A stretch of 64,000 nucleotides of DNA, from the NCBI GenBank assembly GCA_950295325.1, contig OX485803.1, forward strand, positions 74,787,554 through 74,851,553, given 5' to 3'. The stretch is from Polytrichum commune. Taxonomy: Eukaryota; Streptophyta; Polytrichopsida; Polytrichales; Polytrichaceae. Below are positions 10,416 to 20,197 of the stretch, piece by piece. Below the pieces are notes generated by a model, which searched no databases, was not told where the DNA came from, and saw only the letters and a list, made by a program, of their open reading frames with translations. Made by a program: the position numbers and the translations under genes. Every line of letters starts with the position of its first letter. Within the stretch, counting starts at the first letter, position 1.

Positions 10416-10563
10416 CACTAGTAGAAAATTCTGCGTCCGGATCAACAGAAAGGCGTTGGTCGCGGTTGTTACATAGGACGCGTTGACCTGGACATGATGT
10501 AACACAATTTTGTTGATTTTTTCTGTTGATATGGTCACAAAAAGATTTTTAAAAAAAAAACTT

Positions 10564-10599
<36 letters not shown>

Positions 10600-10602
<3 letters not shown>

Positions 10603-10818
10603 TACATTAAAAATTAAAAAATGAATAAATGGAAGATCTGCAATTCCTAACACCTCCCAAGTAACCCTCAACCTATACCTCACCTACAAAGTATAGACTA
10701 CCTACCACTCACCTAGGTGGCAAAGCCCAAGCCGAAGGTGTCGGCCACGGGAATCGAACCTTGCACCTAGTGACATCCACACATGTGCCTTAACCACTAG
10801 GTCATCACATCACACATG
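10600..10818 (-). mobile_element. tRNA-derived SINE inside the CACTA element
   Basis: The minus strand shows a Pol III A box, TAGTGGTTAAGGC, and a B box, GGTTCGATTCC, about 45 bp apart near the start. A tRNA-unrelated body and an A/T-rich tail running into an (AT)n tract follow. The tRNA fold is not complete, so this is a SINE and not a tRNA gene. Confidence 0.75.
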
Positions 10819-10874
10819 ATATAAATGGTGTGTTTTAAACCTTTCTAGAATAAGGCCACTATTTTCTCTTTACT

Positions 10875-11060
10875 ACCTACTTGATGTATATATTTACTGT
10901 AAATATATACAGTATATATATAGTATATAATTACAGTATATATATAGTATAATTACAGTATATATACAGTATATAATTACAGTAAATATATACTGTATAT
11001 ATTTATTGTAAATGTATACATATACATATTAATTCATATACATATATATATAATATTAAC
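10875..11060. repeat. TATATA/ACAGTATATA-rich tract
   Basis: Multiple TACAGTATATA and TACTGTATATA units in both orientations give strong hairpin potential. It lies within the CACTA element. Confidence 0.7.
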
Positions 11061-11397
11061 AATCAACTAATATAATATTTATAATATTTACACACCTTTG
11101 AATTCGTAAATATTTCCATATCCATACACTTACAAGTCCATAAATTGCAAAAAATTAAAAAGATTTTACAATATTCCAATAGATCCTAGAATATTCCAAA
11201 AAGATTCCAAAAATTTCACATTTACTAAAATTTTGTTGATTTGGTCATTGTACTATTCTAATCAACAAAAATGTAGGCAATAAACAGTTGATTTTTACAA
11301 AAATTCAAAAATCAGTGAAATCGGTCATTGCAATGCCCGGATCGACAAAGATCTGTTGATTTTTTGTTGATTTGGTCATGATTTTCTAGTAGTGCAA

Positions 11398-11550
11398 TCT
11401 TTCTAAAATTCAAGCTCTCAAGCTTTCTAAAACTCTAAACCTCTCAAGCTTTCTATAACTCTCAACCTCTCAAGCTTTCTATAACTCTCAACCTCTCAAG
11501 CTTTCTATAACTCTCAACCTCTCAACCTTTCCTACTCTCAAGCTTTCCTA
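11398..11550 (+). repeat. Tandem repeat array, right part (about 26-bp unit)
   Basis: Units such as CTCAAGCTTTCTATAACT then CTCAACCT recur about five times. This continues the array left of the CACTA insertion. Confidence 0.88.
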
Positions 11551-12060
11551 TTCTCAAGGTTCTGACAACACAACAAAATAACATTCACAATGAGGCTCTA
11601 AAATTGGCAAGGGCTTCGCTGCACCTAAGAGCTCCTCTCCTCCTCTGCTCCAAATGACAAATGAGGAGGAGAGAGAGGGGCGCGGGGAGGTAGCCGGCGC
11701 CGCTAGGGTTTCCAAGCGGCGGTGTCGGGTAGAGAGGGTTCCGCCTTGGGAAAGCGTTGGGCTTCTGGCTGCAACTAGATTTTATCGGACCCGTCGAATC
11801 TTTTGATCTTCAATCGAATCTTCCGGTCTTTTAGTCTTCAATTTCTTCAATTTCTTCTAATCTTCAACCTCTTTCCCGTCGACCTATCCTGTTGCGGCTC
11901 TATATGGATAAAGGGTAAGGGTAGTGTGATAAGAAACCACGGGCTTCGGACGGGTAAAACGGGACGTCAGAACACGAGCTGACGTCCGAAAGATTGGCTC
12001 CTAAACTTTCAAACCCACGGTGACCAGCAATCGCACCTCACCAGTGGGAACGACAGAAAA
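11551..12060. other. No gene; short GC-rich block at 11640-11780
   Basis: The GC-rich block contains GGCGCCGCTAGGGTTT, which resembles a plant 5' leader with a telo-box. No supported reading frame follows. It could be a promoter relic between the two divergent genes. Confidence 0.35.
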
Positions 12061-12064
12061 CAAC

Positions 12065-12178
12065 CTTGTGGGTGATTAATCCCACTTCGTTGTCACAAAC
12101 AACCTTGTGGGTGATTAATCCCACTTCGTTGTCACAAACAACCTTGTGGGTCATTAATCCCACTTCGTTGTCACACAG
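12065..12178 (+). repeat. 39-bp tandem repeat, three copies
   Basis: Three near-identical units beginning CAACCTTGTGGGTGATTAAT differ at one or two positions. The unit is a multiple of three, so an ORF runs through it, but I see no sign of real coding. Confidence 0.95.
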
Positions 12179-12639
12179 GAAACAAATTACGATGCAGAAA
12201 TGAAATGCAACTAGCCTCCAAAACCGGCTTGGAATCACACACACAAGAAAAAGACAACGTGCCACAAGCAACCACGCATTCGAGTCTTGAAGCCTTCAAT
12301 TCTTTAATCTGTCCGTCTTCTATGGTCGGTCGAAGTCTCAGCTCTTCTTTTAAGAACCAACAGACTTCCCTCCACTCAAACAAGCACAAATCTTGATTGC
12401 TAACTTCCAAAACAACAAGTGAGATCACTCATGAATCACAAATCCCTCGTATTTTATTTCATATTCTTCTCAAAAACAACTCACACCGTGAGCTTCGAAT
12501 CCACTTCTCTCTCTCTTCACAACTTCTCTCCCTCAATAATCACATAACATCTTTCCTTCACCACCTCTCCCTATCCATGCGAGAGACAAAGTTCTCTCTT
12601 ATCCTCATCACATGGCTTCTAATCACCCATTGGTCCAAA

Positions 12640-12835
12640 GTAACTCAAGATAACTAAAAGACAAAAATAAACTATGAGTAAATAAAAAGGTAATCTATTT
12701 CTATCATTTGGTAAAGGTAACTAAAAGTAACTATGAGTAAACATAAAGGTAAGCAACTTCTATCCACTTCTATCCTTAGGTAATGATAACTAAAATAAAC
12801 TATGAGTAAATAAAAAAAGTAATCTACTTCTATTC
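12640..12835 (+). repeat. Diverged repeats of a TAACTATGAGTAAA unit
   Basis: Three copies of AACTATGAGTAAA followed by AAAGGTAA-type sequence lie about 55-65 bp apart. AT-rich and non-coding. Confidence 0.7.
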
Positions 12836-12954
12836 TTTATTATTTTTCTCCAAGACCAAGACTCACAATGCAATATTAAATACGTACACATCTATATAGT
12901 GTACGTATTTACATCACGACAGCGGCCACGTGGCTAGTGGCCACTAGCGAGGGC

Positions 12955-13190
12955 TGGGATGGGGGAGGGGGATGGGGATGTGGGATGGGGATGTGGGATG
13001 GGGAGGGGGGAGGGGGAGGGGGGAGGGGGATGGGGGAGGGGGATGGGGATGTGGGATGGGGATGGGGAATGGGAATGGGGAGGGAATGGGGAGGGGATGA
13101 GGATGGGAGGGGATGGGGAGGGGATGGGAAGGGGAGGGGATGGGGATGAGGGGATACCATGGGGACATGGAGGGATGAGGGTTCAGGAAA
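12955..13190 (+). repeat. G-rich GGGGATGGGA minisatellite, G-quadruplex prone
   Basis: About 230 bp of GGGATGGGGA/GGGGAGGGG units with nearly all purines plus T on the plus strand. Open frames here (Gly/Met or Pro/His-rich) are composition artefacts. Confidence 0.92.
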
Positions 13191-13539
13191 AATGAAATAG
13201 GAGATGGGAGGAGCTTAGTTTAGGGACATAAATTTGACTTTCCGTATCCCCTTAGTACCTCGACATATGGATTCCTTGTAAACATATTTTAGAAAAGTAT
13301 GTTCAGATAATTTGTATTTAACAATTCATGTCATTTAGTAGGTTTTCGATGAAGAATCCACCCCCAAGATGCAAATGTCGTTTTCATGAACGAGACATCT
13401 TTAAAGTTCTTCAATGGTTCCTCAAATAAATATTACATATATAAATGACTCAATTTAAATTGTGGAGAGGGGCTATCTGATTCTCCACAAGAGGTGGATG
13501 AAAATTCAATTTTCAATACGATGTCATTAATTTCATGAG

Positions 13540-13910
13540 GTGTTAGCTTGAACCACCCTTAATATGATATTTAGTGTTAGATACTCTAAATACAAACGCA
13601 TAGTACACTAAATATCACTAACCCTATGAAGGTAACTACTATTCATTGCGAACTCAAACACTTAATGTCAACTATAATGGTAATATGTGGATGTCGCATG
13701 CACAAATTTTGTGTAAGGAAATTAATATGAAAAAAACAATTAACAATGATAAAAGCATAAAGGACATGGTAGTAGGAAATGTGGTGGCCCATTTAATATG
13801 TCCAACACTAATTATCAAAGAATTGAAATTTAGTGTTGACCATGATAGCGTAACAACACTATATTATACAATCAAACACTAAATATCATATTTAGTGTAG
13901 TGTATTTTAG
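13540..13910. repeat. Repeated ACTAAATATC motifs in both orientations
   Basis: Near 13565, 13603 and 13880, copies of ACTAAATATC or its inverse GATATTTAGT occur. The last pair forms the palindrome ACTAAATATCATATTTAGT. No gene. Confidence 0.55.
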
Positions 13911-14089
13911 CCATGTGGTCGCATGTTTTGCTAGTAGTATCAATTGATAGTATGAGCTTCCCATAAATTAAGTTAGTGCGATATGGATTATTTAGGAGTC
14001 GATATTGTTTGTGTATATAATGCATTGAAGTAACGATCTAAACCTTAAGCCCGCAAACCACATAGACAACTCTTTCACAAACTCTATAC

Positions 14090-14128
14090 CCAAACCCCAA
14101 ACCCCAAACCCTAAACCCTAAACCCTAC
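14090..14128 (+). repeat. Interstitial telomere-like tract (CCCTAAA)n
   Basis: Two CCCCAAA units followed by three CCCTAAA units; CCCTAAA is the standard plant telomeric heptamer. It is too short to be a telomere; likely a repair scar or telo-box cluster. Confidence 0.85.
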
Positions 14129-15440
14129 ATCTTTTTATCTTACCAACCTTTCTTATATATGGCCATGTTGTGGTCTATGCGCATCATGTCAAAATGGTCT
14201 ACCAATGTTGGTTCGATTGGAAATTGCTTTATTTGGGTCATAGCAACTATAATAATCTAGACTCATGCCAATAATTGTCATTTTGATATAAAACATTGGT
14301 TTAGGGGGTGAAGAGTGAATTTTGAAATGCTAGCCCTTTCACCTTAATAGTTTTGAGTGCAATTTGATCACACAATACACACTTAGTCTTATTATAACAT
14401 GAATGGTATAAGACTTCAACTTAAATCAACAGTTAAGCTATGGTCATGCACATACTTCTTGTTGCAAATAATACAAATATATAATTGTAAGAGCATACTA
14501 TTGTATGCACCATTCCAAATTCGTTATCCATTTCCACACCATGGTGGACCTAAAGTGAATTTCCAATAGGACGTCAAGTCATTTAATTAGGTGTTAACTT
14601 GAACTAACGATCGAATACTAGTGCATTAAACTTTAATTTTCACCAATGATGAATTGCAACAATGATTCATATTAATATGGGCCGATGTTTGGTGAGCCTC
14701 CAGTTCCAAATGTCCTCAATCTACCTAGCACAAGCCATTATGGATTAAGCGACTTTTTATTGGTATTCATGCACTTGGTGACCATATTACAAGCATTTTT
14801 TTTATGTGAATCATATGATACCTACAATTTTAGGGGATTCCACAATATGTTCTTAGCCACTCTTACCTCATTGTGTGTGTGAATATATATATCACTTAGA
14901 CCTTCATCAATTCACTTGGACTTCACACCTTAGTCGCAAATCATTTAATACTCAATGTTAACCCATCAACATATATATATATAATATAATAACCCATATA
15001 TAAAATAGTAAAATAGTAAAATATACGTATATATACATATAAATATAGACATATAGACATATTTTCGTGCGACCTTGGTAACAACTAAGGTGTGCGACGG
15101 ATTTATAGATTTACAATATGTTGCGTACACGCAAGACATGTTCCATATATAATGCTATTTATATATTGCGCATGGATGGAATGGCATATTGTTAGGTCAA
15201 AGTAGGCGGCGGGAATCCGCTTTTTAAATAGCATCAAAGGGATTTTGAACCATCGGGGGGAAGGTACTTAAAGCTCTTCCCCCCCACAGAAGAGCTCTTT
15301 TCTGCGGCACATCCAAGTGTGCGCTCCACAGACCTGACTGGAACGCGCTTAAACCATTTTCTTGTGCGCCAACCCTACACCACCCAGGTCCACTACAGAC
15401 TGCACATACCCGTATATACCGCCGCAAATACCGGACGTTT
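14129..15440. other. No gene; AT-rich, upstream of the right gene
   Basis: Tracts of ATATAT lie near 14970-15060. A hairpin-prone AAGCTCTTCC...GAAGAGCTC stretch is at 15270-15300. No conserved frame. Confidence 0.4.
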
Positions 15441-16514
15441 ACGAACGCACGTTCGTAAACGTGAGTTGGTAGCACATGTACAATAGGTACATCGATATGA
15501 TGTGAGTTGTTTACGAACGTGCGTTCGTAAGTTGATCACAACCGTACTCGACATTGAGTTCCTTATAGACAGAACTAGGCACGAAAATTGTGTCGATGAT
15601 ATACGAACGTACGTTCGTATATCTACCTTCAAGACCCAGACGCGCATGAGTTCCTGTGTAACCGTTTTCTCCAACGGAACATCTGGTGATGGGATATTTA
15701 CGAACGTGCGTTCGTAAATATCACCTGGGATTATTTTTCAAGAATCCAAAAAACATTCTTTAATTTATACACTTCAGTGCATTGGCCACGTTAACAATAT
15801 GCAAGTTAAATACGAACGAGCGTTCGTATTTCTCACTACCGTTTGTGTCCGCGGAGAATTATGTTAGTTGAATTTTACGAACGCACGTTCGTAAATACCA
15901 CCTGTCCACCGTCCACGCATCCACCAACAGGCCTGTTGACGCAAGCATGTGTAGAGGACTACACCGTGTTTATGATAGATACGAACGCTCGTTCGTATCT
16001 ATGCAATCATGATTTAGTGATAGATGTCGACTGTCATTTTCCACTGGTTATTGGATAACATGTTTCCCTGTAACGTGGCTATAGATATCTCTATTCGGAC
16101 GTGTCCAATCATTTTTTCCAAACACTGTCGCGGCTGTGACATACAGATGATCGGTCGTTTGCATCCGCCCCTAAGTTTCGGCTGGAACTTACGAACGATC
16201 GTTCGTAAACACTCGCCCATCAAATATGATGCTTACTGCATGTGGATAAAGTGGCAAGTATATTTTAGGTGCTCTTATAATATGTCCCATTTAGATTTGA
16301 TTGTATATTGGGTTGATATTTTCGTCCGCGCGTTCGTGAATATATGTGCTTGTGTTGTCCCTTGGTGGTGGACAACCCTTCCAATGTTTTATTGGCGACT
16401 CGACCCAAAGCCCTTCACGGGTAATATATATCGGAATGGGGTTCCGTTGTGCAGGGACGTCTGAGTCCCGTGTAGGATTTGCATGTCATCGAGCTGTTGT
16501 CGAACGCACGTTCG
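15441..16514. repeat. Palindrome array in the leader of the right gene (8 full copies plus 1 core and 1 degenerate)
   Basis: Full ACGAACG-NN-CGTTCGT copies start at 15441, 15513, 15603, 15700, 15812, 15877, 15981 and 16191. A 14-bp core copy is at 16501, and a degenerate one near 16321 keeps only CGCGTTCGT. Centres vary (CA, TG, TA, TG, AG, CA, CT, AT, CA). All lie upstream of the acceptor at 16654, on the start-codon side of the right gene, mirroring the left gene. Confidence 0.96.
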
Positions 16515-16659
16515 TCTTCATATGTGAGGTCCCGCAACGGTGTGGCGAGAGTTGTTTGTGATTTTTGAGCCATATATGTAGGCATATCTCGTATCCACTT
16601 TTGTATGCATTGTGGTGGTTGTTGTGTTGGTCATTTTATTGGTGGTTTGTTTAGGTTGG

Positions 16660-19600
16660 ATGGCGATGCACGTTGGATATAGTTCATTGGAGTTGTCCAC
16701 AAAAGCTTCCTCTTCCGATGATGACTGTAAACTATCTTCGCCATCGGCGGGTAGTCATGGCATGGCAAATGCCATGGGTGGGTTTGTGGATGCATCCTCC
16801 CACGAATCATTTGAAGCGCACGAACAATCTATACGTTCCGGGGATGACAATGATGACATTCCGTTATATGCCGGTTTCGGTAGGGAGCAATGGGTGGGCC
16901 TTGATGTTGTTCTTTTCAACGATGTTGGTGTCCCCGTGGCAGATGGCATATGTAGAAACTCTGATCCCCGTGATTGTGTTGATGCCAACCCCCTTGGTCC
17001 CGATGATGTGGGTGTGTGCATCTTGAATTCTTTGCTTCCGCTTGACGTCCCGGTGACATGGAGATTTTCCTTGCGTCGATGGCCTCTTTGTCGGGTTCTC
17101 CATGACGGAGTAAGCTTGTTGGACCATGAGCGCCGCCATAATCAAACGCAATTAGCTTTGTTGACCAAAATACGTCCTCGCAAAGGCCTACGCAGATATG
17201 ATTCTAACCGTGTGCCTCGTGGAGATAAGGAACGTCGACGGGATCGCATATTGGGAGACGAAACTATCCGTCTTGTGTCCGCCAAAGACTGTTGCGAGAG
17301 GAAATGTTGCCAATTTTTCCCGCGGGAGAAAATTAAGTCCCTACGTCAAGAGATGTGGCTTGCGGATTTCCGTATGAGATCGGCAAAGAAACTCGAGGTC
17401 CACAGAAATGTCTACATTGACACCCATGGGCGTAAGGTGGTCACACTTGAGAATGTGGAAGTGTGTTGTACTGCGTGGTATACCATCCACGCCGTGTCAA
17501 AGTCTGACTTTTATAGGTTTCAAAAATATTCATTGTTCGGTCGCCGCTCTCGATTTCATGGCAATTCGGGCACAAAGAAACCTAGGGAGGCTACACTCCA
17601 AGCCTCCGCGACACTCTCCACCATCATAGTCCCATTGGCCGATGCAATGCCCCACAAGACGAGGACATTGTCGTCAGGGGAGAAAGTTGTATAAATGGTA
17701 TTGCCCACGGGTACAAAATGGAAGAACATATTAACGGACATCAATGAAGTGGGTCGCATAGCGGGATGTGGGCCCATTTCTTTGTCCAAGTTGAGTGTGA
17801 TTAAAAACCAACAGTTTGCCGAATACATTTTGAAGAGACCTGGGGACAAGTTCGCTAGGTGTACGACGTGTGAAAAATACAAAGGTCTTCGAGACGCCCA
17901 CCCCATAGGCACCGAATCCCACACTAGACACCAAGCAAAATATATTGAACATGTCAACAACCAAGAGGCTCACCGTCAAGATTACTACAAGAACCGTGCT
18001 CTATCCATAATGAGGCCTACAGAGGTTCTAACAATCATCCATGATAAAATGGACCACGCCAAGACCGCATGCCCTTGTTATGCACGCAAAATTAAGGCCA
18101 CGGATGGTCTCTTCAAGTTGCCCGTATCTGTCACAGGTTTGTATTGAATCACAAATATGTATTCAAATTCTCTCAAATTTTACTGGGTGTGTTTGCCAAA
18201 TGTCCAATTTCATACCTCCGTTTGGAGTTGTCGTTGTTATTGTTGTTGTTCAAGCATCGTTTGTTTTTTTTCGCAGGGATGATTGCCCACGGCCATGGAG
18301 ACGTAAAGTATGCCCATTATGGGTTGGATTTTTACCCTGGCGATGCTAACCACACAGTGGGTTCATTTGCAAAACTCTTGCGCGATCTGGAGAAGCCGCC
18401 GTTACATTCATCACGTGCACTTTTTGATGGTTGTGGAACGACACCCCTTTACGAAGCAGTGCTTGCGGGGAAGGAGGTTTGTATGTCGTCATTGCCAGAA
18501 CCACCGGGAGAACCTATTTGTGCAAAACCATTGCCTCCAACTCTTCACGTTCAACTTGATAATTGCGCGAAAGACAACAAATGTCGATACGTATTTTGTT
18601 TTTGGTCATTGCTTGTGGCAAAAGGAATCTTCAAAGAGGTGTTTGTGTCGTTTTTGATGGTGGGACATACACACGACGACATTGATGCATCATTCGGACG
18701 GTGGAACATGAAGTTGCATGAAGAAGATTTTCCAACCATACCTCTTCTTATGAAATCGTATATGAATTTGGACCATATGCCAGTAATTCCGCACATGATT
18801 GAGGAAGTACCAGATTTCAAGGCCTTCATCAAGTCATACATGTTGAAGGGAGGGGACCGTTTGGTGGGGCATACCAAAGCACAACAATTCCGATTCTATA
18901 TAAGGGATGATGGTCTCCCAGCCATGCAATTCAAGCTTTTGTGCACATCTCCTAATTGGGGACCGGATGATGGTATACTCGTATGGCGTCAAGACAATGA
19001 TGGGAAATGTTTGCTCCCGGATGGGGATCCAAAGCCTTGCAAACCCGACCCCATGAGGAATGGGCCGGAAATCATCAAAGGCATATCCGGATTCATTGAA
19101 TATTGGAAAGAGTTGTGTGAGGAGGACATCACTAGACGTGTTAGAGATACTCATGAACCTTTGATTGCGTATTGGGATCGCATTCGCTCGGCCCTAATGA
19201 CACTTGGTGGTGACACCCGTACAACTTTAACACAAGGATTTTGGCCATAAAGTCGTTTGACGGTTGTCGAGTCCGACACCATGGTTTTTAGCAATGGAGA
19301 CGTTCGTGAAGAGTTCGCAATGGACGAGCATTACGTTGGCCCTGCCCGCAATCGACCGGCACCGTCGTTTCGTGTAGGTGTTGATTGCCATGAAGGTTAT
19401 TTGGTCCTTGTACGAGCAGGGGATGAGGAACATCCCAAGCCAATTTGGTTGGTGAAAGCATTGTCTTCACCCAATTTTGTTCGAACTAGCCCCAACTTTC
19501 GTCAGATTGAGGTGGAATATTGTCGTCCAAGTACTAAAGACCAGAACGTGCTACGCACTTATTTAGATTGGGACACCAAAAAGAATTTTAAGTGGACAGT

Positions 19601-19796
19601 GGACTCAGCGTACACACCGGTTTGGATAAACACGGATACTATACTTTGTGCTTGGAAGCCGCGCAAAGGTTCCAAAACAGAAACAATGACCATCCCCCAA
19701 AAACATATAGATTTTGCCAAAGACAACTTGGCACGTATTGCAGCTGCGGAAAATGACGCCGATAATGGATATGAAGCGGAAGACGGAGATGTGTAA
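16660..19796 (+). pseudogene. DUF7869-type transposase-like gene with two in-frame TAA stops
   Basis: My model is exons 16660-18136 and 18277-19796 (intron of 140 nt; GT..TTTTTTTTCGCAG), 999 codons counting stops. The ATG at 16660 lies 5 nt after the acceptor TTTGTTTAG. A Cys cluster, KDCCERKCCQFF, is near residue 217. The conserved block has LHVQLDNCAKDNKCRY and then FLMVGHTHDDIDASFGR, the pattern of DUF7869-type proteins. Its Asp/His-Asp residues suggest an RNase H-like, DDE-type nuclease. Single TAA codons at 17692-17694 and 19248-19250 interrupt an otherwise open frame on both sides; one C-to-T change from CAA would explain each. The C-terminal 180 residues after the second stop still look protein-like. 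I infer a transposase for the surrounding element, now disabled. Confidence 0.7.
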
Positions 19797-20171
19797 ACAT
19801 AACATAGGTGGGAGTTCATGGCGAAAAACATGGACGCTTAGTAGACTTGGTTTTTAATAGACTTCATGGACTTGTCACACTCCATTGTGGTATACGTTTG
19901 GGATGTGCCATCCAAATTCATAAGAGCCTTACTTATGGGATGCGCACCCCAAACTCTATAATGACATAAACCATTTGTTTTTTTAGATTCGATTGTTATT
20001 TTCCACATGGAGCTCACGTTTGCATTTTAATTGACATTCTCTATTTTTAGAAATAAGAATATTCTTTACGTGCAACTTTTTAAATCGTTATGTTCTTGAT
20101 GTTCCCAATATTCCGTATGCCCACAATATTGGCATCCCAAACTATGGGCAGATTTTATTTTGAGACTTTCG
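19797..20171. other. No gene; 3' flank of the right gene
   Basis: AT-rich with no recognised feature until the 18-bp palindrome GAGACTTTCGAAAGTCTC at 20162-20179, which overlaps the right terminal repeat. Confidence 0.4.
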
Positions 20172-20197
20172 AAAGTCTCCGATTAACGAATATAGTG
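20172..20197 (-). repeat. Right terminal inverted repeat of the 18.2-kb element
   Basis: On the minus strand starts CACTATATTCG and ends GGAGACTTT, paired with 1992-2017. The inner part forms a perfect 18-bp hairpin with the adjacent sequence. Confidence 0.7.

Larger units (their letters stand above)
10416..11394. mobile_element. Non-autonomous CACTA (En/Spm) element with CAA target duplication
   Basis: The 979-bp element starts CACTAGTAGAAAAT and ends with the inverse of CACTACTAGAAAAT (13 of 14 matching). The 3-bp duplication CAA is at 10413-10415 and 11395-11397, as expected for CACTA elements. Sub-terminal GTTGATTTGGTCAT-like motifs recur at both ends, the usual transposase-binding repeats of the group. 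There is no transposase gene. It interrupts the CT/CA tandem array and carries a tRNA-like SINE. Confidence 0.92.
1992..20197. mobile_element. Candidate 18.2-kb two-gene DNA element (ParB-MTase-FCP1 gene, DUF7869-type gene, palindrome array)
   Basis: The segment is bounded by inverted repeats at 1992-2017 and 20172-20197. Both begin CACTATATTCG, run to GGAGACTTT, and match at 23 of 26 positions. It contains two divergent multi-exon genes and every copy of the ACGAACG-NN-CGTTCGT palindrome in the window. Flanking bases (CAA on the left, TTC on the right) show no target duplication, so the ends rest on the inverted repeat and the content. A small relative with the same termini is at 23190-23442. 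The CACTA start recalls the En/Spm group, but the gene present is not a tnp2-type transposase. Low-complexity and nested elements fill the middle. Confidence 0.6.

Noticed and set aside
10735-10818. tRNA gene on the minus strand
   Set aside because: A and B boxes are present but the acceptor stem and anticodon arm do not form; a SINE fits better. The same holds at 31.8 and 63.95 kb.
12909-13195. Pro/His- and Gly/Met-rich ORFs on both strands
   Set aside because: Composition artefact of the G-rich minisatellite.
1992-20197. Classical autonomous CACTA (En/Spm) transposon
   Set aside because: Ends start CACTA, but there is no 3-bp duplication and no tnp2-type transposase.
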